Positions 49,825 through 58,060 are shown, counted from the stretch's first letter. The stretch is DNA of 64,000 nt from an uncultured Candidatus Saccharibacteria bacterium (GCA_948648655.1 CAPKVJ010000003.1:1-64000), one strand, 5' to 3'. Made by a program: numbers and translations. The notes: generated by a model from the sequence alone, not told the origin.

Positions 49825-52104
49825 ATGGCACAAAGGAGGTCGACGTCGAAAAAGAAGACGTCAAGCAAACGTAAAGCTACGAGTGCGCGAAGCAAGAGTG
49901 CGCGTGCGAAAGAGGTGGCACCAGAGCATGAATTGCCGGGTGGTTTTTGGCGGCAAGTTGTCGCGGTATTGATGCTGGTGCTGGCGGTGGTTTTTATCTT
50001 TAATTGGCTAGGCGATGGTGGTCCGGTATTGCAGAGCGTCAATCAGGCAATTTATTCAGTGATTGGCTATGCGGAGTTTTTGATTCCGGTATTTTTAGTA
50101 TGGTTGGCGGTAAAGATTTTTCAGAGTGACGATAACCGAGTACCAGTAGTAGTCTGGGTGGCGTCGGTTTTGGCGATTGTTTGGGCGGCGGGGCTTGCTG
50201 GTGTGCCGACGCACGGGGTGACTGCGCCGACTGGTGGTATGGTGGGTGCGTGGTTGAATGATATAATGTTTCAGATTGGAAATGCCGGAGTGGCGGTATT
50301 TATATATATAGTTTTGCTTTTTGTGACAGTGATGTTTATTTTGCAGAAGAATCCAGCGACAGTGTTTAAAGCGATCGGTAGGATGTTCCATACTGGAGAG
50401 AAAGAAGCAGGAAAGAACGAGAAAGTCGCGCGGGATGCCGAGAAGACAGAGGGGAAGAAAAAGGGAGATCTTGATATTAAGGTAAATTCTGGGGTGGCAG
50501 TGGCTGAAGAGCCGGCTGCGCCAGAGTCGAAGATGAAGAATGGTAAGCTGGCGAAAGCGGAGAAGAAAGGTGCGGTGACGCAGACACCGGAGCCGGATAA
50601 GGCTTTGGTGGTAGTGAGTGATCCGAACTGGAAACGGCCAAGTATTGATTTACTAGAGAAAAAGCAGTCGCCGGCGAATCCGGGTAATATTCAGGAGAAT
50701 GCTCAAATTATTAAGAATACTCTGGCGGAGTTTGGTATTGAGGTGGAAATGGAGGGGGCGAATGTGGGGCCGAGAGTAACGCAATACACGATGCGACCGC
50801 CGGCGGGAGTGAATTTGTCGAAAATTTTGGCACGCGATAAGGAGTTGGCTTTGAATCTTGCGGTGGATAAGATTAGGATTGAGGCACCGATACCAGGTAC
50901 GAGATTGGTCGGTGTAGAATTGCCGAATGAGAAGTCGGCTGACGTGAGACTACGGAGTGTGCTTGAGAGCAAAGAGTGGAAAAATGCGTCGGATCCGTTG
51001 ACTTTTGCGGTAGGTAAGGACATTTCTGGTAAGTCGGTGGTGGGGAACTTGGCGAAGATGCCGCATCTTTTGATTGCTGGTACGACTGGTTCGGGTAAGT
51101 CGGTGATGACGAATACATTGATTTCTTCGTTGCTTTATCGAAATGCGCCGAGCGATATGAAGCTGATTATCGTGGATCCGAAGCAGGTGGAGATGGCGCA
51201 GTATGATGGAATTCCGCATCTGCTTACACCGATTATTACACAGACAGAGAAGGCTTTGTCGGCTTTGAAGTGGGCGGTGGATGAGATGGAAAAACGCTAT
51301 ACGATTATGGCGAAGGAGCGCGTGAAGAACATCGTGGATTATAATGCCAAAATGGCGAAGAGAACTGGTGAAGGTGCAGAGGATGGTGGGGGGCAGATGC
51401 CATATATTGTGATTTTGATTGACGAGATGGCTGATCTTATGATGATGGCAGGGAAGGATCTGGAGATGCCGATTGTAAGAATTGCGCAGAAAGGACGTGC
51501 AGCAGGGATTCACTTGGTGCTTGCAACACAGAGGCCGGAGGTAAAAGTGATTACTGGTCTGATTAAAGCGAATATTCCGGGCAGGATTGCTTTTGCAGTG
51601 GGTAGCCAGATTGACTCACGAGTGATGCTTGATATGACGGGAGCAGAAAAATTGCTAGGTAAGGGTGATATGCTGATGCTGACAACGGAGATGATGGGTA
51701 AACCGCGCAGAATTCAGGGTGCGTGGGCGAGTGATGAAGATGTGGTGAAAGTGACGGATTTTTTGCGTGAGCAGAGAGCACCAGAGTATAATGACGAAGT
51801 AGTAGCGCAGCAGGTACAGATTAAGGGTGTGAGTATGGGGGGTGATGGTGAAATTGACTTGGGGGGAAGGTTTAAAGCGAATGATCCAGTAGTGCGTAAA
51901 GCGGTGGAGATTACGCTGAAGAATGGCAAGTTTTCGACGGCAAGCTTGCAGACTTGGCTGGGTAAAGGGCATGGGTTTGTCTCGGGACTAGCGATTTGGC
52001 TTGAAGGGATAGGCGTGATTGGTCCAGCAAATGGGCATAAGCCACGTGATGTGCTGATTTCTAGCATGGAAGAGTTTGACGAACTGGCTGGTGGACAAGG
52101 CTAG
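49825..52104 (+). CDS. ftsK: DNA translocase FtsK/SpoIIIE
   Basis: 759 residues. Lys/Ser/Arg-rich N-terminus, about four membrane helices (to ~residue 175), an acidic/Lys linker, then the motor: IAGTTGSGKSVMTNTLISSL (Walker A) and IVILIDEMADLMMM (Walker B), IRLAQKGR-like IVRIAQKGRAAGIHLVLATQ. The C-terminal winged-helix gamma domain (GKFSTASLQTWLGKGHGF) recognises polarity sequences. Pumps chromosome DNA at division. TATAATGTAAGGT before the ATG. Confidence 0.96.
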   Translation: MAQRRSTSKKKTSSKRKATSARSKSARAKEVAPEHELPGGFWRQVVAVLMLVLAVVFIFNWLGDGGPVLQSVNQAIYSVIGYAEFLIPVFLVWLAVKIFQSDDNRVPVVVWVASVLAIVWAAGLAGVPTHGVTAPTGGMVGAWLNDIMFQIGNAGVAVFIYIVLLFVTVMFILQKNPATVFKAIGRMFHTGEKEAGKNEKVARDAEKTEGKKKGDLDIKVNSGVAVAEEPAAPESKMKNGKLAKAEKKGAVTQTPEPDKALVVVSDPNWKRPSIDLLEKKQSPANPGNIQENAQIIKNTLAEFGIEVEMEGANVGPRVTQYTMRPPAGVNLSKILARDKELALNLAVDKIRIEAPIPGTRLVGVELPNEKSADVRLRSVLESKEWKNASDPLTFAVGKDISGKSVVGNLAKMPHLLIAGTTGSGKSVMTNTLISSLLYRNAPSDMKLIIVDPKQVEMAQYDGIPHLLTPIITQTEKALSALKWAVDEMEKRYTIMAKERVKNIVDYNAKMAKRTGEGAEDGGGQMPYIVILIDEMADLMMMAGKDLEMPIVRIAQKGRAAGIHLVLATQRPEVKVITGLIKANIPGRIAFAVGSQIDSRVMLDMTGAEKLLGKGDMLMLTTEMMGKPRRIQGAWASDEDVVKVTDFLREQRAPEYNDEVVAQQVQIKGVSMGGDGEIDLGGRFKANDPVVRKAVEITLKNGKFSTASLQTWLGKGHGFVSGLAIWLEGIGVIGPANGHKPRDVLISSMEEFDELAGGQG

Positions 52105-52209
52105 TAAGGTGTGATATACTTATAGGGTATATTAACTCAGCAAGCGGGTGTTTCGGGCGCGAGAGCGTTGACGATTGGAGCCGCGTTTGCTTTAACCAAA
52201 GGAGTAGTA

Positions 52210-52578
52210 ATGAAAAATTACGAACTTACGGTTTTGATTCATCCAGATTTGGAGATGAATATAGAACCTGCAACTGCCAAAATTAAAGATTTAATTGAGA
52301 AAAATGGCGGTAAAATCACAAAAGAAGAAAATGACGGGAAGAAGCGTTTGGCTTATCCGATTAAGGGGCAAGATTTTGCAGTATATTATTACTATGAAGT
52401 TGAACTACCCGCAGATGCTCCAGCAAAGATTGAGAGTGCTTTGAATATTACTGATGAAGTTTTGCGACAACTTTTGGTGACTGTCGATGAACGAAAATTG
52501 AAATATGAAGCGAAGCAAGCGGCACGTCAAGCAAATCGTGTAGATGCGGATGAAGAAGAGGGGAGCGAAGAGGAGTAA
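52210..52578 (+). CDS. rpsF: Ribosomal protein bS6
   Basis: 122 residues from ATG 52210 (AAAGGAG upstream); the longer frame from 52168 is not supported. NYELTVLIHPDLEMN start, AYPIKGQDFAVYYYYEVELP, acidic C-terminal tail (DADEEEGSEEE). Binds 16S rRNA with bS18. Its stop overlaps the ssb start. The roughly 90-base GC-richer leader before it could be the S6:S18 autoregulatory element, but I could not confirm its motif. Confidence 0.95.
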   Translation: MKNYELTVLIHPDLEMNIEPATAKIKDLIEKNGGKITKEENDGKKRLAYPIKGQDFAVYYYYEVELPADAPAKIESALNITDEVLRQLLVTVDERKLKYEAKQAARQANRVDADEEEGSEEE

Positions 52579-53039
52579 TGCGCGGATTTAGTAAAGCAAT
52601 TATTGCGGGCAATGTAACGCGCGATCCAGATATGCGGACGACGGGTAGTGGTTCGCAAGTATGTAGTTTCGCAGTGGCTGTTAATCGGTCTTTCCGGGAT
52701 AGCAGTGGGAACCAGCAAGATCAAGTTTCTTATATTGATTGTGTGGCTTGGGGCAAGTCAGCAGAGATTATTTGTCAGTATGTACATAAAGGTTCGCCGC
52801 TTTTGGTTTCGGGGCGTTTGGAGCAGAGGAGTTGGGAAGATAAGACCTCTGGTCAGAAGCGTTCACGTACAGAGATTGTGATTGAGGACTTCTCGTTTAT
52901 TGGTAATAGCGGGAATGCTAGCAATTATACGCCACCATCTAAAGGTGCAAAGAGTGATGTTGGTGACGATTTGGGCGGAGAGATTGTGCCGGATGATGTG
53001 CCAGACGATCAGATTAACTTGGATGAGATTCCATTCTAA
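52578..53039 (+). CDS. ssb: Single-stranded DNA-binding protein
   Basis: 153 residues. OB fold with SKAIIAGNVTRDPDMRTTGSG, WGKSAEIICQYVHKGSPLLV and SGRLEQRSWED; acidic tail ending DDQINLDEIPF, the usual partner-binding tip. Overlaps rpsF by one base (TAATG). Classic rpsF-ssb-rpsR order. Confidence 0.96.
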   Translation: MRGFSKAIIAGNVTRDPDMRTTGSGSQVCSFAVAVNRSFRDSSGNQQDQVSYIDCVAWGKSAEIICQYVHKGSPLLVSGRLEQRSWEDKTSGQKRSRTEIVIEDFSFIGNSGNASNYTPPSKGAKSDVGDDLGGEIVPDDVPDDQINLDEIPF

Positions 53040-53060
53040 AGAGTAAGAGGAGAGAATAAA

Positions 53061-53258
53061 ATGAGAAAAATGAAAGTAAATCCAAATTTGTATTTTGACT
53101 ATCGCGATGTGAAGACTTTGCAGCGGTATATTGACATTTATGGTCGGATTGAGCCGATTGCAAAGACCGGTTTGACTGCGAAGCAACAGAGGCAGCTTGC
53201 GGTAGCGGTGAAGCGGGCGAGGCATTTGGCCTTGTTACCATTCGTCGCAAGCAACTAG
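53061..53258 (+). CDS. rpsR: Ribosomal protein bS18
   Basis: 65 residues: [19 protein letters not shown] and [34 protein letters not shown] before ATG. Third gene of the operon; no zinc-type cysteines. Confidence 0.96.
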   Translation: MRKMKVNPNLYFDYRDVKTLQRYIDIYGRIEPIAKTGLTAKQQRQLAVAVKRARHLALLPFVASN

Positions 53259-53277
53259 AGAACTTGTTATTAGTGCG

Positions 53278-53362
53278 AATTACGGCGTTATGGGCTGCGT
53301 TGCAAGGAAGCAGTACCCATAAGTACAGCTTCCTTGCGTTGCTCGTCCATGCCCTGTAATTC
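53278..53362 (+). terminator. Long hairpin between rpsR and efp
   Basis: GAATTAC/GTAATTC outer arms, ATGG/CCAT, then GCAAGGAAGC/GCTTCCTTGC with a 16-base loop. Ends without a good T-run (TCATCTCTACT). Either the operon terminator or one of the hairpin repeats of this genome. Confidence 0.5.
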
Positions 53363-53417
53363 ATCTCTACTAACTTTGTTCTGGGGGTATTACGTAAAAT
53401 AGGAAAGGGTAAATTAA

Positions 53418-53978
53418 ATGTATGGTCCAACCGATTTGAAGAAAAATGTGTTAATCACACTGGATGGTCAGCCGTATAAAGTGATTGAATATTCACAAAA
53501 AGTGATGGGGCGGGGTGGCTCGATCGTGAATGTGAAGGTAAAAAATTTGATTACTGGAGCGCTGTTGCCGAAGACATTTAAAGGCCAGGAGAAAATTGAG
53601 CCAGCAGAAGTAGAGACGCGTAAAGTTCAGTATCTTTATAAGGATGATGATAAGTTTTATTTTATGGATCCGGAGAGTTTTGAACAGTATGAGTTGGTAG
53701 CGGATATGGTTGGTGAGGCACAAGACTTCATGCGTGATGGCGATGAGATGGAGATTCAATTCTATAACGGCACACCGATTAACCTGACTTTGCCAAAGAA
53801 TATTTGGCTCAAAGTGACTTACACGGAAAATGCCGTCAAGGGTGATACGACAAGTTCGGTACAGAAAGATGCGACGCTGGAGACTGGGGTGGTGATTAAG
53901 GTGCCGGCTTTTATTAAGGAAGGTGATGTCGTGAGTGTAGACACTGAAACGCGGGCTTATCGGGAACGACAGAAATAG
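53418..53978 (+). CDS. efp: Elongation factor P
   Basis: 186 residues, three-domain EF-P. Domain I carries TLDGQPYKVIEYSQKVMGRGGSIV-type loop (quoted in parts: KVIEYSQKV, MGRGGSIVNVK). The loop tip, which is modified Lys34 in Escherichia coli, is Arg here. C-terminal VSVDTETRAYRERQK is standard. Rescues ribosomes stalled on polyproline; the six-proline run in the protein at 42052 is a likely client. AAAGGG before ATG. Confidence 0.95.
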   Translation: MYGPTDLKKNVLITLDGQPYKVIEYSQKVMGRGGSIVNVKVKNLITGALLPKTFKGQEKIEPAEVETRKVQYLYKDDDKFYFMDPESFEQYELVADMVGEAQDFMRDGDEMEIQFYNGTPINLTLPKNIWLKVTYTENAVKGDTTSSVQKDATLETGVVIKVPAFIKEGDVVSVDTETRAYRERQK

Positions 53979-54031
53979 TAGAATAGTTATAAGAAAAGGA
54001 CGTATGGTGAGGTGCGTCTTTTTTGATAGCA

Positions 54032-54243
54032 TGACAATTACTCTCTCCCATGTGTCTCTTACAAACACGGCGTCACGTCAGCCCGCCGTCGCGGGTGTCG
54101 TGCGCCTAGTTCATCACTTCCTGCGGAAGTTCCCGATTCTGCACATTTTCGGAAAAGATAGTAAACTCTCTTTTCTCTCAAATGTTTGAATCGGCGCTCG
54201 TAAGCTGCGGAATGTTTGCCAAAAGGGTTAGAAAAAGTGAATA
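54032..54243 (-). repeat. Hairpin element H5, chimeric, at the 3' side of cassette 15
   Basis: Starts TGACAATTACTCTCTCCCAT with the left arm CCATGTGTCTCTTACAAAC (as in H1), but its body and right arm (TGTTTGCCAAAAGGGTTAG) equal H4. The two arms therefore no longer pair beyond CAAACA, unlike H1 and H4 whose arms pair fully. A crossover in or near CAAACACGGCGTC explains it. Confidence 0.82.
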
Positions 54244-54244
54244 T

Positions 54245-54462
54245 CCTCCTCCTACCTATACTCTAACTAGCTAGGCAGCGGAGGGGGTAGGCGTAGTAAC
54301 GTGAATAATCAGAAATGTAAGAGGGTCTGGTAGAATCTGCTACAAAATATAAGAAATAAGCAAGATCACTATTTGATTCATGTGGCCTAGAAGACCAATA
54401 ACGTCCAATTTGCGCCAGACCAGAAGCCTTGAGCACGATTATCCCGCTGCGCACAAGAGTAA
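54245..54462 (-). repeat. Cassette 15: silent VRSG...PLRCLAS module
   Basis: Variable part IIVLKASGLAQIGRYWSSR, PHESNSDLAYFLYFVADST, RPSYISDYSRYYAYPLRCL. Head to head with cassette 16, 5' ends about 22 bp apart. Tail variant CTCCTCCTACC as in cassette 10, matching the shared H4/H5 body. Confidence 0.85.
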
Positions 54463-54483
54463 TAAATCCACTACTAACCCGCC

Positions 54484-54739
54484 TTACTTTGTGCGCAGCG
54501 GAGTAATTAATAGCTACACACAAACTGGGCCTACTACATGGTCACTTATACCTATGACAAATGTTGGTGTAAGCGGCGGCTATTGGTCCTCCATGTCCTA
54601 CTCTAGCACTTACGACGCTTACAACTTGGTCTTCTACGGTAATGGCGTCGAACCCTCTCGTCCATATTATAATGGTGGTGGTCGTCGTTACGCCTTCCCC
54701 CTCCGCTGCCTAGCTAGTTAGAGTATAGGGTAGTAGGAG
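54484..54739 (+). repeat. Cassette 16 (long class): VRSG...PLRCLAS module
   Basis: Variable part VINSYTQTGPTTWSLIPMTN, VGVSGGYWSSMSYSSTYDAY, NLVFYGNGVEPSRPYYNGGG, RRYAFPLRCLAS. Shares the QTGPxTWSxIP block with cassettes 3 and 9 but is otherwise different. Tail has one extra G (TATAGGGTAG). Confidence 0.86.
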
Positions 54740-54764
54740 AAAAGGATCACTTTGAGCGTTGACA

Positions 54765-54972
54765 TTTTGAAAAATATGCTATAATAAGGGTGTCTAACTT
54801 GCATCGTGACCAGTTTTTGGTAGTAATTTTTCGTTGTACCTATCCTAATTATATTGAATTGGGTTTAGACGGGATTGAGCGGCACCGCTATATAATCGTC
54901 TAGATCAGCTAGCAATATAGTTTGAAGGATAGGTTACGAATGGAAGTTAGACACCTCGCGGTGTCGCTTTTT
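54765..54972 (+). ncRNA. Candidate structured RNA B with its promoter
   Basis: TTGACA, 15-base spacer and extended -10 TGCTATAAT (TATAAT 54780-54785) lead to GGTGTCTAACTT, which pairs perfectly with AAGTTAGACACC just before the terminator GACACCTCGCGGTGTC-GCTTTTTG (54950-54972). Inner stem TACCTATCC/GGATAGGTTA. Shares CCAGTTTTTGGTAG with RNA C and the terminator and T-run (GTGTCGCTTTTTGTATT) letter for letter with it. Confidence 0.67.
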
Positions 54973-55064
54973 GTATTATTGGTTAGTATGGGGCGATAGC
55001 TCCATACTAACCAATAAACAGAAGCACATCCTGCACGCTACAAAGTGATAGTTCTTTGTTACGG

Positions 55065-55088
55065 CTAAATGACCTTATATACATTTAG
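55065..55088 (+). promoter_or_regulatory. Leader hairpin with GACCTTAT loop, copy 2
   Basis: CTAAAT-GACCTTATATAC-ATTTAG. The partner at 9751-9773 (minus) is TAGAAT-GACCTTATTAT-ATTCTA: same loop start, different but still paired stem. Paired changes argue for a selected RNA shape. Confidence 0.6.
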
Positions 55089-55128
55089 TCTCATTCTAGA
55101 TCATGGATGTGGCAATCAAGTAGGAAGT

Positions 55129-55166
55129 GCATCTTGCGACACCGCAGGTGGCCAAATAATAAAACA
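55129..55166 (+). promoter_or_regulatory. Conserved 38-base leader motif, copy 2
   Basis: GCATCTTGCGACACCGCAGG followed by TGGCCAAATAATAAAACA; 37/38 identical to 9666-9703 on the minus strand. Lies 124 bases before ATG 55290, with a further CTCCCGGTGAGAG..CGGGAGAG hairpin in between. Confidence 0.7.
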
Positions 55167-55289
55167 ATTTAGTTCACGAAGAAGATCCATTTGGGGGTCT
55201 CTCCCGGTGAGAGTAAGCGAGACGGGAGAGACTAGGAGAATAGGTCAGTCTTTTTGGTGCACTAATATAAAACACCCGGAGGGTAAAAC

Positions 55290-56933
55290 ATGAGAATACA
55301 AACACTAAATAAGTCTTGGTATGTTGGTTTTGTGGGTACAGGCGTACTTGCTCTACTAACCATTGCCATGCTTTGTCCGATGACAGGTAGTGGGGTGCAA
55401 GCCGCAGATTGTACAACTAATAATCCAGCAAATTGTCCCACGCAGTCAATGTTAACTCAAGCTAGCGTCAACGTGGCACCAACAATTGCGTTGGCCTTGC
55501 AGGATACAATTAACATTGATGTCTCTCCAACTGTGGATGGTAGTTTTGGCAAGACTACGGCTAATCTTGCGGTATCAACTAATAGTAATGCAGGGTATAG
55601 TGTATATTTGCAAGCAGTTGATGGTGATACCTTGAAGAATCCGAGTAGTATTAACTCTGTAATTAACCCAGTAGCACCGGATGCAACTCAAGCTAACTTT
55701 GGAGATAACACTTGGGGCTATAACTTGGGAACTACAGCGACAACGGATAGTACGGTTTATCAGCCAGTACCAAGCACACAGACGATAATTGATACAACAG
55801 ATGCGCCAACAGATCAGAACTATAACTTTACTCTAGCAACAAAAGTAGATACAAGTCTCCCCAGTGGGTCCTATACGAATACGATTACGGTGTCGGCTGT
55901 AGCTAATCCGCAAGCTGTGGGTCTAATGACGATTACTAATATGCAGGATATGACGAGTGCGCTTTGTAATGTGAGTGAAGTGGGAGACACCAAACAGTTA
56001 GTAGATACGCGTGATGGAAAGAAGTACTGGGTAGCCAAACTCAAAGACGGTAATTGTTGGATGACGCAGAATTTGGCGTTAGATATTACTACTGCAGGGT
56101 TAAAGGCGAGTGATACGGATATAACGGCGGATGTGACGCATATTCTTTCAACGGACGGAGGAACTGGATTATCGGTAACCGAGAAGGGGGAATTGGAAGC
56201 TATTATTGATATATCTGGTTCGAGTGGCTGGCAAAGGTCATGGAGCTTTGATAGCTATGGGGCTGGACAGCATTTTGATTACATTTACGCTACACCGATA
56301 GCTAGTATTGAGTGTGCAACGGGCGGCACTACGAGCAAGATTACAGACATGGGGCAGTGCCAAAGCGGTGTCGGAATGGATGTCGTAGCTATACCAGCAC
56401 AGAAAGATACTTTTCAGGCACAAGAGGGAACTTATAGTGGAAAAAACACTTATATAGCAGTTGATGAGAGTGCAAATAGCTTTGATGCGCATTATTTAAT
56501 AGGTAATTATTATTCGTGGTATGCAGCGACGGCAGGGACAGGATATGGTATAGCTACACAAAATGACGCGCCAGGATCAATTTGCCCGAAGGGGTGGCAA
56601 TTGCCAAGTATTGGTTCAGCAGATGGTTCGTCCGAGACAAAGAAAACTTTTGGTGGACTATATACGAAATATGATGGCGTCGATGCAAGAAAATTGCCTT
56701 TGGGCTTGGTGGCTGGAGGATATGTTGATGTTGATTATGATCAAGGTAGATCTGGGTCGCCGACATTGGGATCTGTTGGGGTACGTGGGAATTATTGGTC
56801 TTCAACGGCTAATTATCCAAATAATGGAGGGGCGTTTTATATGCAGGTGGGTAGTTCCGGCGTAGATACATATTCGGGGACTTATGACAGTAATATGTAT
56901 GATGGTTATTTTGTGCGTTGTGTAGCGCGATAA
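55290..56933 (+). CDS. FISUMP-type surface protein with complete lectin-like C-terminus
   Basis: 547 residues. N-terminal hydrophobic export segment (GFVGTGVLALLTIAMLCP), then the Ser/Thr-rich module found in the 7-9.6 kb proteins (GYSVYLQAVDGD, NTWGYNLGTT, TSLPSGSYTNTITVSAVANP), then the FISUMP-like region: YWVAKLKDGNCWMTQNLALD, HYLIGNYYSWYAATAGTG, SICPKGWQLPS, and the C-terminal GNYWSSTANYPNNGG, DGYFVRCVAR. FISUMP domains have the C-type-lectin/FGE fold and are common in bacterial surface proteins. GGAGGG precedes the ATG. It lies directly upstream of the pilus operon. Its own end (VRCVAR) is not of the PLRCLAS type, so it is not itself the recipient of the cassettes in their present form. 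Confidence 0.82.
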   Translation: MRIQTLNKSWYVGFVGTGVLALLTIAMLCPMTGSGVQAADCTTNNPANCPTQSMLTQASVNVAPTIALALQDTINIDVSPTVDGSFGKTTANLAVSTNSNAGYSVYLQAVDGDTLKNPSSINSVINPVAPDATQANFGDNTWGYNLGTTATTDSTVYQPVPSTQTIIDTTDAPTDQNYNFTLATKVDTSLPSGSYTNTITVSAVANPQAVGLMTITNMQDMTSALCNVSEVGDTKQLVDTRDGKKYWVAKLKDGNCWMTQNLALDITTAGLKASDTDITADVTHILSTDGGTGLSVTEKGELEAIIDISGSSGWQRSWSFDSYGAGQHFDYIYATPIASIECATGGTTSKITDMGQCQSGVGMDVVAIPAQKDTFQAQEGTYSGKNTYIAVDESANSFDAHYLIGNYYSWYAATAGTGYGIATQNDAPGSICPKGWQLPSIGSADGSSETKKTFGGLYTKYDGVDARKLPLGLVAGGYVDVDYDQGRSGSPTLGSVGVRGNYWSSTANYPNNGGAFYMQVGSSGVDTYSGTYDSNMYDGYFVRCVAR

Positions 56934-57013
56934 GGCAGATACATCTTGATAATTATTAGTTTTAGCATAAAAAGTATGTTGATTTCTAACCAAGAGCAAT
57001 ATATAATGTAGGT

Positions 57014-58060
57014 ATGAGCTTAATTCATGGAGTGGGCGATTTCTTCGCATTAGATATTGGAACGGTGGCAATTCGGCTTGTGCAGCTTTCGGGCGATGCT
57101 AGTCGTGGCTGGACTTTACAAAAATTTGCATATGTGCCGGTAGATCGGAGGATTCTTGAGGACGGTTCGGCGGCAGGCGCACGTCGTTTGGGGGAGACGA
57201 TTTTGGGGGCGATGCAGCAGGCTGGCATCACGACAAAGAATGTTGCTGTGGGCATGCCGGCGGCAAAGACTTTTACAACGGTTGTGCGTGTAGAGAACCA
57301 GCCCGAGAAGGAATTGATGAATACGGTGAAGTATCAGCTGGATAAGTATATTCCGATGGCGATTGATGAGGCGACGGTAAGCTATGTGTCTTTGGGGGTT
57401 TCGCCAAATGATGCGTCGAAAGTTGAAATGCTGATTTCTTCGACGGCGAATTCTTTTGCGGAAGCGAGGATGGAGATGATCGAATCGTTTGGGTTGAATG
57501 TGATTGCGCAGGAACCAGAGTCTCTTGCAATGGCAAGAGCGTTGACGCCAGTTGGGGCGCAAGATGCAAGGTTGATTGTAGATCTCGGCGAAAGGTCGAC
57601 GGATCTAGTGATGGTGTATCGTGGCGTGCCGAGATTGGTGCGTAGTATACCTGGCGGTTTGGCGTTATTGATTAGGACTGTAGTGGCGGCAATTAATGTT
57701 AAGGAGGATCAGGCGAGACAATTTATCTTGAAGTTTGGTTTGGCACAGGACAAGGTTGACGGACAGGTGTTTAAGGCATTAGATTCGACGCTTGAGAGTT
57801 TTGCAGGAGAGATTAGCAAATCTATTCGTTTCTTCCAGTCGGAATATATGAATGCACCGATGGGAGGGATTATCTTGTCGGGATTTGCAGGTATGATTCC
57901 GTTTATTGCAGAATATATTGAAGCGAAGACGGGAGTTTCTACAGTGCAAGGTAATCCGTGGCAGTTGGTAAAAGTTTCGCCAGAGCAGCAACAAGTTTTG
58001 CAGCCAGTAGCAAGTGAGTTTGCGGTGGCGATTGGTCTTGCAGAAAGGAGTAATGACTAA
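57014..58060 (+). CDS. pilM: Type IV pilus assembly ATPase-like protein PilM
   Basis: 348 residues, actin-like fold: FFALDIGTVAIRLVQLSGD start, VGMPAAKTFTTVVRV, LIVDLGERSTDLVMVYRG and GIILSGFAGMIP. Cytoplasmic member of the PilMNO platform. TATAAT 8 bases before ATG. TAATG overlap with the next gene shows tight coupling. Confidence 0.93.
   Translation: MSLIHGVGDFFALDIGTVAIRLVQLSGDASRGWTLQKFAYVPVDRRILEDGSAAGARRLGETILGAMQQAGITTKNVAVGMPAAKTFTTVVRVENQPEKELMNTVKYQLDKYIPMAIDEATVSYVSLGVSPNDASKVEMLISSTANSFAEARMEMIESFGLNVIAQEPESLAMARALTPVGAQDARLIVDLGERSTDLVMVYRGVPRLVRSIPGGLALLIRTVVAAINVKEDQARQFILKFGLAQDKVDGQVFKALDSTLESFAGEISKSIRFFQSEYMNAPMGGIILSGFAGMIPFIAEYIEAKTGVSTVQGNPWQLVKVSPEQQQVLQPVASEFAVAIGLAERSND

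Noticed and set aside
52110..52209. S6:S18 leader motif before rpsF
   Set aside because: The leader is GC-richer and may fold, but I could not identify the conserved bulge with confidence, so no separate feature was made.
53278..53362. Riboswitch before efp
   Set aside because: The hairpin is strong but has no alternative pairing or known aptamer; it is listed only as a terminator-like hairpin.
17449..54243. Integron attC sites
   Set aside because: The hairpins have long perfect arms and TGACAAT ends but not the RYYYAAC/GTTRRRY boxes, and no integron integrase is present.
7035..54721. The MRSG...PLRCLAS frames as independent small genes
   Set aside because: Each has only a GTG inside the conserved core, no ribosome site and no promoter placed for it. 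The frame continues upstream as YFVRSG without a start in several copies. They are better described as gene fragments (modules).
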